A stretch of DNA of 64,000 nucleotides from Rhodocyclaceae bacterium (GTDB taxonomy: Bacteria > Pseudomonadota > Gammaproteobacteria > Burkholderiales > CAIKXV01), in assembly GCA_020248265.1 (NCBI GenBank), contig JADCHX010000010.1:1-64000 (forward strand), written 5' to 3'. How positions within the stretch are numbered: the first letter of the stretch is position 1; every line of letters begins with the position of its first letter. The notes under the pieces are model-generated. The model did not search any database, had not been told where the DNA came from, and worked only from the letters and a program-made list of their open reading frames with translations. The position numbers were made by a program, and so were the translations under genes. Shown piece after piece: positions 42,959 to 51,041 of this stretch.

Positions 42959-45550
42959 ATGTCGACGGACGCGCGCGCAGATACCGCAGTCACCCCGAAA
43001 CCTTTGTCCGAACCCTGGTATGCGCCCACCGCAGGCCTGTTCGACGAGACGCGGTCGGCCGACGGGACGGTCCGCCCGCACTGGGAGTACCTGTCCCGTG
43101 CGCTGCAGGGCCTCGGTACGGCCGAACTGCGGCGCCGGCGCGATGAAGCGAGCCGCCTGCTGCGCGAGAACGGGGTCAGCTACAACGTCTACGACGATCC
43201 GGATGGCTACAACCGCGTCTGGGACCTCGACCCGATCCCGCTGGTCATCGGCAGCAACGAATGGGCAGGCATCGAGAGCGGGCTGATCCAGCGCGCCGAA
43301 CTGATGGACCTGATCCTGCGCGACCTGTACGGGCCGCGCGAACTGCTCCGCAAAGGTCTCCTGCCGCCTGAACTGGTGTTCGGCCATGCGGGCTTCCTGC
43401 GCCAGTGCGACGGCGCGAGGCTGCCCGGCGAGCGACAGCTGATCCTGTACTCGGCGAACCTCGCGCGCGGACCGGATGGCCGGATGTGGGTACTCGGCGA
43501 CCGTACCCAGGCACCATCGGGCGCCGGCTATGCGCTCGAGAACCGGATGGTGATCACGCGCATCCTGCCGTCACTGTTCCGGGATTCGCGGGTACACCGG
43601 GTCGCCGTGTTCTTCCGAGCGCTGCGCCAGACGCTGGTCTCGATCGCACCGCGGGCCAGCCGCGAGCCACGCATCGTGATCCTCACGCCGGGGCCGCGAA
43701 ACGAAACCTACTTCGAGCATGCTTACCTCGCCAGCTACCTCGGCTACCCGCTGGTACAGGGCGACGACCTCACGGTGAGGAACGGCCGCGTCTGGCAGCG
43801 TACGCTGGCCGACCTGCAGCCGGTCGACGTGATCATCCGCCGGGTCGATGACGACTGGTGCGATCCCCTCGAATTGCGGCCAGAGTCGCGCCTGGGCGTC
43901 ACCGGCCTGCTCGACTGCGTGAGGCGTGGCAATGTGTCGATCGCCAACCCGCTGGGCAGCGGGCTGCTCGAGAACCCGGCACTGCTCGCCTTCCTGCCAG
44001 CCATCGCGCGCCACTTCCTGGGCCAGCCGCTGCGTCTTTCCTCGGTACAGACCTGGTGGTGCGGCAACCCGTCAGAGCTGCAGCATGTTCTGGCCAACCT
44101 CGAACGCCTGGTGATCAAGCCCCTGTCGCGCGCGCGCGGCGAGCGCACGCTGCTCGGGCCGACCATGAGCCGCGCCGAACTCGACCGGCTGCGCGCGCAG
44201 ATCACCGCGCAGCCGCGAAATTACGCCGGGCAGGAACTCGCCCTCATGTCCGCCACGCCGACGCTGTCGGACGCGGGCATCGAGCCGCGAGCGGCCGTGC
44301 TCCGCACCTTCCTCGTCGCGCGCGATGCCGACTACGCAGTGATGCCGGGAGGCCTGACCCGTGTCGCCTCGAGCCAGGGCAGCCCGCTGGTGAGCAACCA
44401 GCATGGCGGCAGCAGCAAAGACACCTGGGTGCTCGCCTCCGAGCCGGAACAGCAGGTCACGCTGTGGCTGCAGCCGGCCCGCGAACAGATGACCTCGGGC
44501 AACCGGGCGCCGCTGTCCTCGCGCGCGGCAGACAATCTCTTCTGGCTGGGTAGGTACTCGGAGCGGGCGGAAGGAACGGCGCGGCTGCTGGGCACGATCC
44601 TTCAGAAGTACGACGAGGCACTGCAGTACGACGATCCCGAACACGCACAGTGCCTGCATGCACTGCTGCGCTCGCTCACGCATTTCACGGCGACCTACCC
44701 CGGCTTCATGGCGGAGGACGCCCGGCTGCAACAGCCCGACGACGAACTGCTGGCTGTCGCGTGCGACGCCACGCGCAGCGGAAGCCTCGCCCAGTCGCTG
44801 CAGGCGCTGATCCATTCGGCACATGCGATCCGCGACTTCTGGTCGTCGGACTCCTGGCGCGTGCTCGACACGATAGACACCCAGCTCGCGACCCTGCGCC
44901 ACCGCAGCGGCGTGACCATCGAGAACCTGTCAGAGCACCTGAACCAGATCGTGGTCTCGCTTGCCGCGTTCAACGGACTGACCAGCGACCGGCTGATGCG
45001 CGACCAGGCATGGCGATTCCTCGACATGGGCAGGCGCATCGAACGCTCGCTGCTGCTCGCCTCGCTGACCCGTTCCACCGTCGCGCTGCACACCGACGCG
45101 GCGGTCGAGGCCCTGCTGCTCGACGCGGTACTGTCCACCGGCGAGAGCATCCTCACCTACCGGCAGCGCTACCGCTCCTACCTCGAGGTGCGCACCGTGC
45201 TCGAGCTGATGCTGCTCGACTCGAACAACCCGCGCGGGCTCATCCACCAGTTGCTCCGCCTGCAGGAGGCGCTGTCAGGGTTGCCACCCTCCCCCGGCGC
45301 GGCCACGGGTGGCTCGGAGCTTTGCGAGCGTGACCGGCTGGCGCTCGAAGCAGTGACCCAGCTCAGGCTGGTCAGCCTCGACCGGCTGGTGCAATCCGGC
45401 CCGGGATCGGTACTGCGCCACGACCTCGACCAGACGATGGCACGCATCACGCACCTGCTCACCCGCATGTCCGAGGTGATCGCGGAGCAGTACTTCGCGC
45501 ACCTGCGCGAGAGCCAGCAACTTGCGCAGGCGCGCATCGAGAACGGCTGA
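42959..45550 (+). CDS. Circularly permuted ATP-grasp and alpha-E fusion protein
   Basis: This encodes 863 aa. The first ~510 residues are a second permuted ATP-grasp (YNVYDDPDGYNRVWDLDPIP, VLGDRTQAPSGAGYALENR, then GLTRVASS and HGGSSKDTW), parallel to the 484-aa enzyme upstream. From about 515 the alpha-E domain begins (SRAADNLFWLGRYSERAEGTARLL). Thus one polypeptide repeats what the first two genes encode separately, which strongly implies ATP-grasp and alpha-E work as a complex. The 72-bp gap before it may hold an internal promoter. Confidence 0.92.
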   Translation: MSTDARADTAVTPKPLSEPWYAPTAGLFDETRSADGTVRPHWEYLSRALQGLGTAELRRRRDEASRLLRENGVSYNVYDDPDGYNRVWDLDPIPLVIGSNEWAGIESGLIQRAELMDLILRDLYGPRELLRKGLLPPELVFGHAGFLRQCDGARLPGERQLILYSANLARGPDGRMWVLGDRTQAPSGAGYALENRMVITRILPSLFRDSRVHRVAVFFRALRQTLVSIAPRASREPRIVILTPGPRNETYFEHAYLASYLGYPLVQGDDLTVRNGRVWQRTLADLQPVDVIIRRVDDDWCDPLELRPESRLGVTGLLDCVRRGNVSIANPLGSGLLENPALLAFLPAIARHFLGQPLRLSSVQTWWCGNPSELQHVLANLERLVIKPLSRARGERTLLGPTMSRAELDRLRAQITAQPRNYAGQELALMSATPTLSDAGIEPRAAVLRTFLVARDADYAVMPGGLTRVASSQGSPLVSNQHGGSSKDTWVLASEPEQQVTLWLQPAREQMTSGNRAPLSSRAADNLFWLGRYSERAEGTARLLGTILQKYDEALQYDDPEHAQCLHALLRSLTHFTATYPGFMAEDARLQQPDDELLAVACDATRSGSLAQSLQALIHSAHAIRDFWSSDSWRVLDTIDTQLATLRHRSGVTIENLSEHLNQIVVSLAAFNGLTSDRLMRDQAWRFLDMGRRIERSLLLASLTRSTVALHTDAAVEALLLDAVLSTGESILTYRQRYRSYLEVRTVLELMLLDSNNPRGLIHQLLRLQEALSGLPPSPGAATGGSELCERDRLALEAVTQLRLVSLDRLVQSGPGSVLRHDLDQTMARITHLLTRMSEVIAEQYFAHLRESQQLAQARIENG

Positions 45551-45560
45551 ACGGCGCGCG

Positions 45561-46496
45561 ATGAACTACCGGATCAGCCACAGGACCGAGTACCACTACG
45601 CCGAGCCCGTAGACAGCGGCTACAACGAGGCACGGCTGCTGCCACGCGTGGTGCCGCGGCAGGTCGCCACCGCATCGGCACTCGCGATCGATCCTCCGCC
45701 GTCCGACTACCGGGAGCGGCTCGACTACTTCGGCAACCGCGTGGCCAGCTTCTCCATCGACCAGCCACACCGGTCGCTCACCGTCACAGCGACCAGCGAG
45801 GTCGCGGTGGAACCCCGCTCGGGCCGCCTCGAACTGTTCGAAGGCGAGTCGTGGGAGAAGAGCCGCGGCATCCTGATGCAGTCGATCGACGCCGAGTCTC
45901 TGACGGCACGCGACTTCGTGCTCGATTCGCCACTGGTCGCAGCCCAGCCCGGGCTGGCCGACTATGCGACCGGCAGTTTCACGCGCGGCCGGTCGCTGCT
46001 CGAATCGGTGCACGACCTGATGGAGCGCATCCATCGAGACTTCCGTTACGACCCGGAGTTCACCACGCTGTCGACGCCACTGACGCAGGTGCTGGAGCAC
46101 CGGCGCGGCGTGTGCCAGGATTTCGCGCACCTGGCGATCGGTTGCATCCGTTCGCAGGGACTACCTGCCCGCTACGTCAGCGGCTACATCGAGACGCTGC
46201 CCCCACCAGGCAAACCGCGGCTGGTCGGCGCCGACGCCTCGCATGCCTGGTTCTCGGTGTTCGTGCCGGACGCAGGCTGGGTCGACTTCGACCCGACCAA
46301 CAACCAGATGCCCGAGACCCAGCACATCACGGTGGCCTGGGGTCGCGATTACTCCGACGTCACCCCGCTGAAGGGCATCATCTTCGGCGGCGGCCGCATG
46401 ACGATGAAAGTCGCGGTGGACGTGCTCAACCTCGATACCGCAGGCGCCACGTCGGCGACCGAAAGCGTCGGCGGGACCGGCTCCTGGCAGCCATGA
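45561..46496 (+). CDS. Transglutaminase-like cysteine peptidase family protein
   Basis: This encodes 311 aa from ATG 45561. An N-terminal beta-rich transglutaminase-N domain (MNYRISHRTEYHYAEPVDSG) precedes the core with a probable triad Cys185 (RGVCQDFAH), His228 (DASHAWFSV) and Asp244 (DFDPTNN). Bacterial members act as peptidases or amide transferases; in this operon type the protein may release or transfer the peptide built by the ATP-grasp enzymes. Its TGA overlaps the anbu start, so the two are translationally coupled. Confidence 0.9.
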   Translation: MNYRISHRTEYHYAEPVDSGYNEARLLPRVVPRQVATASALAIDPPPSDYRERLDYFGNRVASFSIDQPHRSLTVTATSEVAVEPRSGRLELFEGESWEKSRGILMQSIDAESLTARDFVLDSPLVAAQPGLADYATGSFTRGRSLLESVHDLMERIHRDFRYDPEFTTLSTPLTQVLEHRRGVCQDFAHLAIGCIRSQGLPARYVSGYIETLPPPGKPRLVGADASHAWFSVFVPDAGWVDFDPTNNQMPETQHITVAWGRDYSDVTPLKGIIFGGGRMTMKVAVDVLNLDTAGATSATESVGGTGSWQP

Positions 46497-47215
46497 CCTA
46501 TTGCTGCGCGCTGCACGTCGACGACGGCATCGTGTTCGCGTCCGATACGCGCACCAACGCCGGACCCGACCATATCGCGGTGGTGCCGAAGATGTCGGTC
46601 TGGGAGCGACCGGGCGACCGGGTCATCGTGCTGCTCGTGTCGGGCAACCTGGCCATCACGCAGAAGGTCATCAACCTGCTGAACGAGCGCCTGCATGTCG
46701 CCAGCCAGGTCAACCTGTGGAACGCCACCACGATGTTCAATGTCGCCCAGCTGATCGGCGATACCGTGCGTGAAGTCCACAAGCTCGACGGTGCCGCGCT
46801 GCGCGAATTCGGCTACGAGTTCACCGTTTCGCTGATCCTCGGCGGGCAGATCGCCGGCGAGGCGCCCCGTCTCTTCAACATCTACGCCGCCGGCAACTTC
46901 ATCGAAGTGACGCGCGAGACGCCCTACTTCCAGATCGGTGAGGTGAAGTACGGCAAGCCGATGCTCGACCGCGTGGTAACCGCCGAGACGCCACTGGGCA
47001 AGGCGGCGAAATGCGCGCTGATCTCGTTCGCGTCGACCCTGCGCAGCAACGTCACCGTAGGCATGCCGATCGACCTGCTCATCTACCGTCGAGACAGCCT
47101 GCAGGTCGACTTCCGCCGGCGCTACCCGCCGAACGATGCCTACTTCGACGCACTGGGCTCGGCGTTCGGCGAAGGCATCATCCGCGTGTTCGACGGGCTG
47201 CCAGACCCGGTCTGA
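46493..47215 (+). CDS. anbu: Anbu, ancestral proteasome-like beta-subunit peptidase
   Basis: This encodes 240 aa from ATG 46493, overlapping the upstream TGA. After Met removal the N terminus is Thr-Tyr-Cys, with Thr1 as nucleophile, Asp17 (FASDTRT) and Lys32 (VVPK) as the other NTN-hydrolase active-site residues. Length matches the Anbu family, which assembles into open ring or lock-washer oligomers, not a closed 20S core, and has shown little or no peptidase activity on standard substrates. It closes the ATP-grasp/alpha-E/transglutaminase operon, its usual genomic partners. Confidence 0.93.
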   Translation: MTYCCALHVDDGIVFASDTRTNAGPDHIAVVPKMSVWERPGDRVIVLLVSGNLAITQKVINLLNERLHVASQVNLWNATTMFNVAQLIGDTVREVHKLDGAALREFGYEFTVSLILGGQIAGEAPRLFNIYAAGNFIEVTRETPYFQIGEVKYGKPMLDRVVTAETPLGKAAKCALISFASTLRSNVTVGMPIDLLIYRRDSLQVDFRRRYPPNDAYFDALGSAFGEGIIRVFDGLPDPV

Positions 47216-47245
47216 GGACTTTCCCGTTTCGCACGCCTCCCGGCT

Positions 47246-48025
47246 TCAGATATCGACCGGCCGTGCACTGTCCGCCTGCGCCCGCCAGAGCATCCATCCA
47301 CCCCAGGCCACGGCGAGCAGCATGATCGCCCCCCCGGTGTACTTCACCAGGCTGCCCAGCAACAGGTCGTACGGTGCGAGGCCCAGCGTGTTCAGCAGGT
47401 ACTCCCAGTCGTGGCCGTCGCGCTCGGCGCCGGTGCCGCCACCGAGCAACTGCAGGTCGAGCTTGCGCGCGTCGGCGATGTAGGGCGCGCAGTCGGTCAG
47501 GCTCTGGCCGAACCACCAGAGGCCGACCGATGCCCCCACCGTGTCCCCGCGACTGACGACGAAGGCGATGCACACGACCAGCGGCATCGCCAGTTGCCCG
47601 AGCGTGCCCCCGAGCACATGCATGAATCGGCCGAACGGCATCATGAACAGGTGTCCCGCTTCGTGGAACACCAGGTTCACGCCATGCAGGAACCCGTTCC
47701 ATGCATCCGCCGTGCGCACGTCGCCCAGGATGAACGTCCAGCTGTAGCAGAACAGCGCCGCCAGCAGCAGTCCGTGGGCGATGCGCGAGGTCTCGCCCAT
47801 CGACTGCGGCGGCACCATGAACCGCGCGAGGAACTCGCCGACAGGTCCGTCCGGCCAGGTCGGCCGGCCCGTATCGACCTCCTCGTCATCAGGATCGGTG
47901 CCGCGTCCGGACTGCGCGTCGATCCATTTGGAGAATACCAGTCCGCATTGCATGCAAGACGGCGCCGGTCCGTCGGGTCCGCGTACGCGCGCGGTCGTGC
48001 ACTTCGGACAGATCGCCGGATACAT
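47246..48025 (-). CDS. Zinc-ribbon, HEAGH-motif membrane metalloprotease-like protein
   Basis: This encodes 259 aa. The N terminus has a zinc ribbon (CPKC at 6-9, CMQC at 24-27), then a charged cytosolic stretch and about four to five hydrophobic segments. HEAGH (His121-His125) lies inside a predicted membrane segment, as in site-2 (M50-like) proteases and membrane peptidases. A further Asp or His for metal binding cannot be placed with certainty. It converges on anbu with a 30-bp gap. Function unknown; the sequence supports an intramembrane metallopeptidase. Confidence 0.75.
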   Translation of the reverse strand: MYPAICPKCTTARVRGPDGPAPSCMQCGLVFSKWIDAQSGRGTDPDDEEVDTGRPTWPDGPVGEFLARFMVPPQSMGETSRIAHGLLLAALFCYSWTFILGDVRTADAWNGFLHGVNLVFHEAGHLFMMPFGRFMHVLGGTLGQLAMPLVVCIAFVVSRGDTVGASVGLWWFGQSLTDCAPYIADARKLDLQLLGGGTGAERDGHDWEYLLNTLGLAPYDLLLGSLVKYTGGAIMLLAVAWGGWMLWRAQADSARPVDI

Positions 48026-48068
48026 GCGGACGCGGCCGGATGGGGCCGGATGAGGCCGGCTGCCCGCC

Positions 48069-48992
48069 TCAGCGGACAGCGCCCCCGAGGAACGGCTTCA
48101 GGCAGGCATGGGCCACCGCATGCACGGGCGTCGGCACGCCCAGTTCGCGCCCCTTGCGCACGATGAGGCCGGACAGGCTTTCCAGTTCCAGCCGCTTGCC
48201 GCGGTTCAGGTCGTGGTACATCGAGGCATACATGTCGGCCGGGAAGCCCTGGTGCTTCTTCACCAGTTGCTCGACGATGTCGGCCGGCAGATCGATGCCG
48301 ACCGCACGTGCCACCGCGGCTGCCTCGGCAAATCCCTGGCGCGCGACCTCGAGCAGGTCGGGATCATGGTAGACGACGCCCGCCGGGCGGCGCGCGAGCG
48401 CCGTCAGCGCGGCATTGGTGCTCAGGCCGATGAACTTGTTCCACTGCGCGGCGCGGATGTCCTTCACCACGGTCGCGCCGAAGCCGGCGGCCAGGCAGGC
48501 GTCGCGGAAGCGCACCGCACGCTCCGACTGGCTGCCATCGACTTCGCCGAACTCGAGCGCCGGGTTGGCCGAGTTGTAGCGCACGGTGCCCGGCGTCTCG
48601 ATCACTGCCGAGACGAACGCGAGCCCGCCGAGCACGCGATCGGCGCCGACCACCACGCCGATCCGGTGCTGTCCGTCGACGCCATTCTGCAGGCTGATGC
48701 AGACGCCGCCGCGCGCGAGCAGCGGCTCGATCGCCCGTGCCGCGGCCTCGGTGTCGAACAGTTTCACGCAGAACAGCACGACGTCCACCGGCGCCAGCGA
48801 GGACGGGTCATCGGTGGCCACCGCCTCCGGCAGGTGGATGTCCCCGGCCGGGCCGACCAGCGAGAACCCCTTCGAGCGGATCGCATCGAGGTGGGCACCG
48901 CGCGCAATGAATGCCACCTCGTTACCGCTCGCCGCAAGCTTCGCGCCGTAGTACCCGCCGATGCCGCCGGCACCCATGATTGCAATGCGCAT
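48069..48992 (-). CDS. 2-dehydropantoate 2-reductase family protein
   Basis: This encodes 307 aa. N-terminal Rossmann fold MRIAIMGAGGIGGYYGAKLAASG binds NADP(H); the C-terminal helical domain has NKFIGLSTNAALTAL, equivalent to the family N-K(F)-N segment, and ends GRKLE-like (RGKRLELESLSG). The family reduces ketopantoate in pantothenate synthesis, but many paralogues act on other 2-keto acids or 2-hydroxy acids. Being 18 bp downstream of a PuuE-like deacetylase and near a Bug gene, a catabolic paralogue is at least as likely as PanE. Confidence 0.85.
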   Translation of the reverse strand: MRIAIMGAGGIGGYYGAKLAASGNEVAFIARGAHLDAIRSKGFSLVGPAGDIHLPEAVATDDPSSLAPVDVVLFCVKLFDTEAAARAIEPLLARGGVCISLQNGVDGQHRIGVVVGADRVLGGLAFVSAVIETPGTVRYNSANPALEFGEVDGSQSERAVRFRDACLAAGFGATVVKDIRAAQWNKFIGLSTNAALTALARRPAGVVYHDPDLLEVARQGFAEAAAVARAVGIDLPADIVEQLVKKHQGFPADMYASMYHDLNRGKRLELESLSGLIVRKGRELGVPTPVHAVAHACLKPFLGGAVR

Positions 48993-49010
48993 TGGTTTTC
49001 CTTCCGCCCC

Positions 49011-49895
49011 TCAGGGCACGATGCCTGCAGGCAGGCCTTCGATGTACTCGCAGATCTCGCCGGGACGGGTCAGCCAGACACGGTCGCGGTGACGCAGGAT
49101 GTGCTCGACCACGCGCCGGAAATGATGCAGCCGGTACGGCTGGCCGAGCACGAAACTGTGCAGCACGATCGGCATCACCAGCGGACGCCGCGCCGACTCG
49201 GCCAGCAGTTCGTCGAACTGGGCGATCAGGTTGTTGCACAGTTCCTCGGAGCCGGTCCTGCGCGACACCACCTCGACCGAGTCGTTCAGCTCGTGCGCGT
49301 AGGGAACCGAGAGGATCGGACCATGCTTCGTGCGGAACCACACCGGCTGATCGTCGAGCGACCAGTCCATCATGTAGCGGTAACCGGCTTCCTTCAGCAG
49401 GTCGAGCGAGTCGTGCGTCTGCGCGATGTATGGCGCCAGCCAGCCGAGCGGCTTGCGTCCCCAGTGCCTCTCGATCGCCGCAGTGGCCTCGCCGATGCAG
49501 CGGCGCTCTTCGTCGAGCGGCATCTCGCTCTGCCGTTCTGCGTTGGTACGGCCGTGTCCGACGATCTCGTCGCCACGCGCGGCATAGGCCTCGACCAGTT
49601 GCGGGCAGTAGTCGTACAACGCACTGTTGATCAGAAGCGCATAAGGCAGCCCGTATTCCTCGGCGAACTCGAGCAGGCGCCAGGCGCCGACCCGGTTACC
49701 GTAGTCGCGCCAGGCGTAGCTGCGCACGTTGGGCTGTGGCTGCGGCACGCCGTAGTCGTTGCCCAGCCCTTCCCCGAACGAGAAGTGCTCGACGTTCAGG
49801 CAGAAGTGGACGGCCAGCCGCTTGCCGCCCGGCCAGCTGTAGTCCGGGCGCCTGCTGATCGGGGAGTAGTCGTACCTGCCGTGGCTCTTGAGCAT
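49011..49895 (-). CDS. Polysaccharide deacetylase family protein (PuuE allantoinase-like)
   Basis: This encodes 294 aa. It has the PuuE-like NodB fold: LAVHFCLNVEHFSFGEG near the N terminus, VGHGRTNAERQ (about 128-138) and GWLAPYIAQTHDSLDLL (about 170). Several classical metal-binding His/Asp residues of NodB enzymes are replaced, as is usual in the PuuE branch, whose known member hydrolyses allantoin without a metal. It could open a cyclic ureide or amide. It precedes the reductase gene in a two-gene operon and is divergent from a Bug gene. Confidence 0.82.
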   Translation of the reverse strand: MLKSHGRYDYSPISRRPDYSWPGGKRLAVHFCLNVEHFSFGEGLGNDYGVPQPQPNVRSYAWRDYGNRVGAWRLLEFAEEYGLPYALLINSALYDYCPQLVEAYAARGDEIVGHGRTNAERQSEMPLDEERRCIGEATAAIERHWGRKPLGWLAPYIAQTHDSLDLLKEAGYRYMMDWSLDDQPVWFRTKHGPILSVPYAHELNDSVEVVSRRTGSEELCNNLIAQFDELLAESARRPLVMPIVLHSFVLGQPYRLHHFRRVVEHILRHRDRVWLTRPGEICEYIEGLPAGIVP

Positions 49896-50023
49896 GGGAT
49901 GGCCCTGGTGTCGTCGCAGGCGGCAACCTTAAGCCGTGGCGGGGGCCCTGGTCAACGCGGCATCGACAGCCGCGCGGGCGCGCTGCTATGCTGGGTGCAA
50001 CGTCGACCCGAGGGGATGCCTGA

Positions 50024-51028
50024 ATGCACGATCGCCCGACTGCCTGCGCCACGGCGCATCTCCGGACACTCCCGGCCCTGCTCCCGCCACTGCTGGCTGC
50101 GGCACTGCTCGCACCGTCAGGCGCGAGCGCACAGGCATGGCCGGCGAAGCCGATCCGCATGATCGTGAACTTCGCGGCCGGTGGCAGCACCGATGTCATC
50201 GCACGGTCGATGGCACCCCGGCTGGGCGATGCGCTCGGCCAGCAGGTGCTGGTCGAGAACCGGGTCGGCGCCGGCGGCAACATCGGCCTGGACGTGGTCG
50301 CCCGCTCGGCCCCGGATGGCTACACGCTGCTGCATTCGTCCGACGGCACCATCCTGATCAACCCGTTCCTGTACGAGATGCCGTCCGATCCGGCGAAGGA
50401 CCTCGCTGCGGTCGCCCCCACCGGGCGTGCCGCGATCTTCCTGGTGACGCGTGCCGGGCTGCCGGTGAAGACGCTGCCCGAGTTCATCGCCCATGCGCGC
50501 GCCAACCCTGGCAAGCTCAATTACGGGTCAGCCGGAAACGGCACCCTGCAGCACGTGGCCACCGAGATGCTCGCCCGCGAGGCGAAGCTCAACGTGGTCC
50601 ATGTCGCCTACAAGGGATCGCAGCAGGTGATGGTCGACCTGCTCGGCGGCCAGATCGACTTCACCTTCGACCTCGGCGCCGCCATCGAGCACATCAAGTC
50701 GGACAAGGTGCGGCTGCTGGCCGTACCCTCCACCACCCGCTCGTCGCTGTTCCCGAACGCGCCGACGATGATCGAAGCCGGCACCAACATGACCATCGCA
50801 TGGCTGTCCGGCGTCTATGCGCCGGCCGCAGCGCCGCGCGATGTCGTGCTGCGGCTCAACCGCGAGATCAACCGCATCATGCAGACGCCTGAGGCTCGGG
50901 CAGTGCTCTCCAGCATGGCCGCCGAGCCGGCCACGCCGTCGACGCCGGACGAGTTCGCAGCCAGCCAGCAGAAGGCGCGCGAGCGATTCGGCGCGCTGGT
51001 GAAGGACGCGAACATCCGGGTGAAGTGA
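50024..51028 (+). CDS. Bug/TctC-family periplasmic solute-binding protein
   Basis: This encodes 334 aa with a long signal peptide (hydrophobic residues about 15-34, cleavage near ASAQAWP). Bug signatures are NFAAGGSTDVIAR, VENRVGAGGNIGLDVVAR and VAYKGSQQVMVDLLGG. It is divergent from the PuuE-like deacetylase and reductase genes, so it may import a cyclic amide or its product. Sixth orphan Bug gene in the window. Confidence 0.88.
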   Translation: MHDRPTACATAHLRTLPALLPPLLAAALLAPSGASAQAWPAKPIRMIVNFAAGGSTDVIARSMAPRLGDALGQQVLVENRVGAGGNIGLDVVARSAPDGYTLLHSSDGTILINPFLYEMPSDPAKDLAAVAPTGRAAIFLVTRAGLPVKTLPEFIAHARANPGKLNYGSAGNGTLQHVATEMLAREAKLNVVHVAYKGSQQVMVDLLGGQIDFTFDLGAAIEHIKSDKVRLLAVPSTTRSSLFPNAPTMIEAGTNMTIAWLSGVYAPAAAPRDVVLRLNREINRIMQTPEARAVLSSMAAEPATPSTPDEFAASQQKARERFGALVKDANIRVK

Positions 51029-51041
51029 GCTGGCGGCCGGA

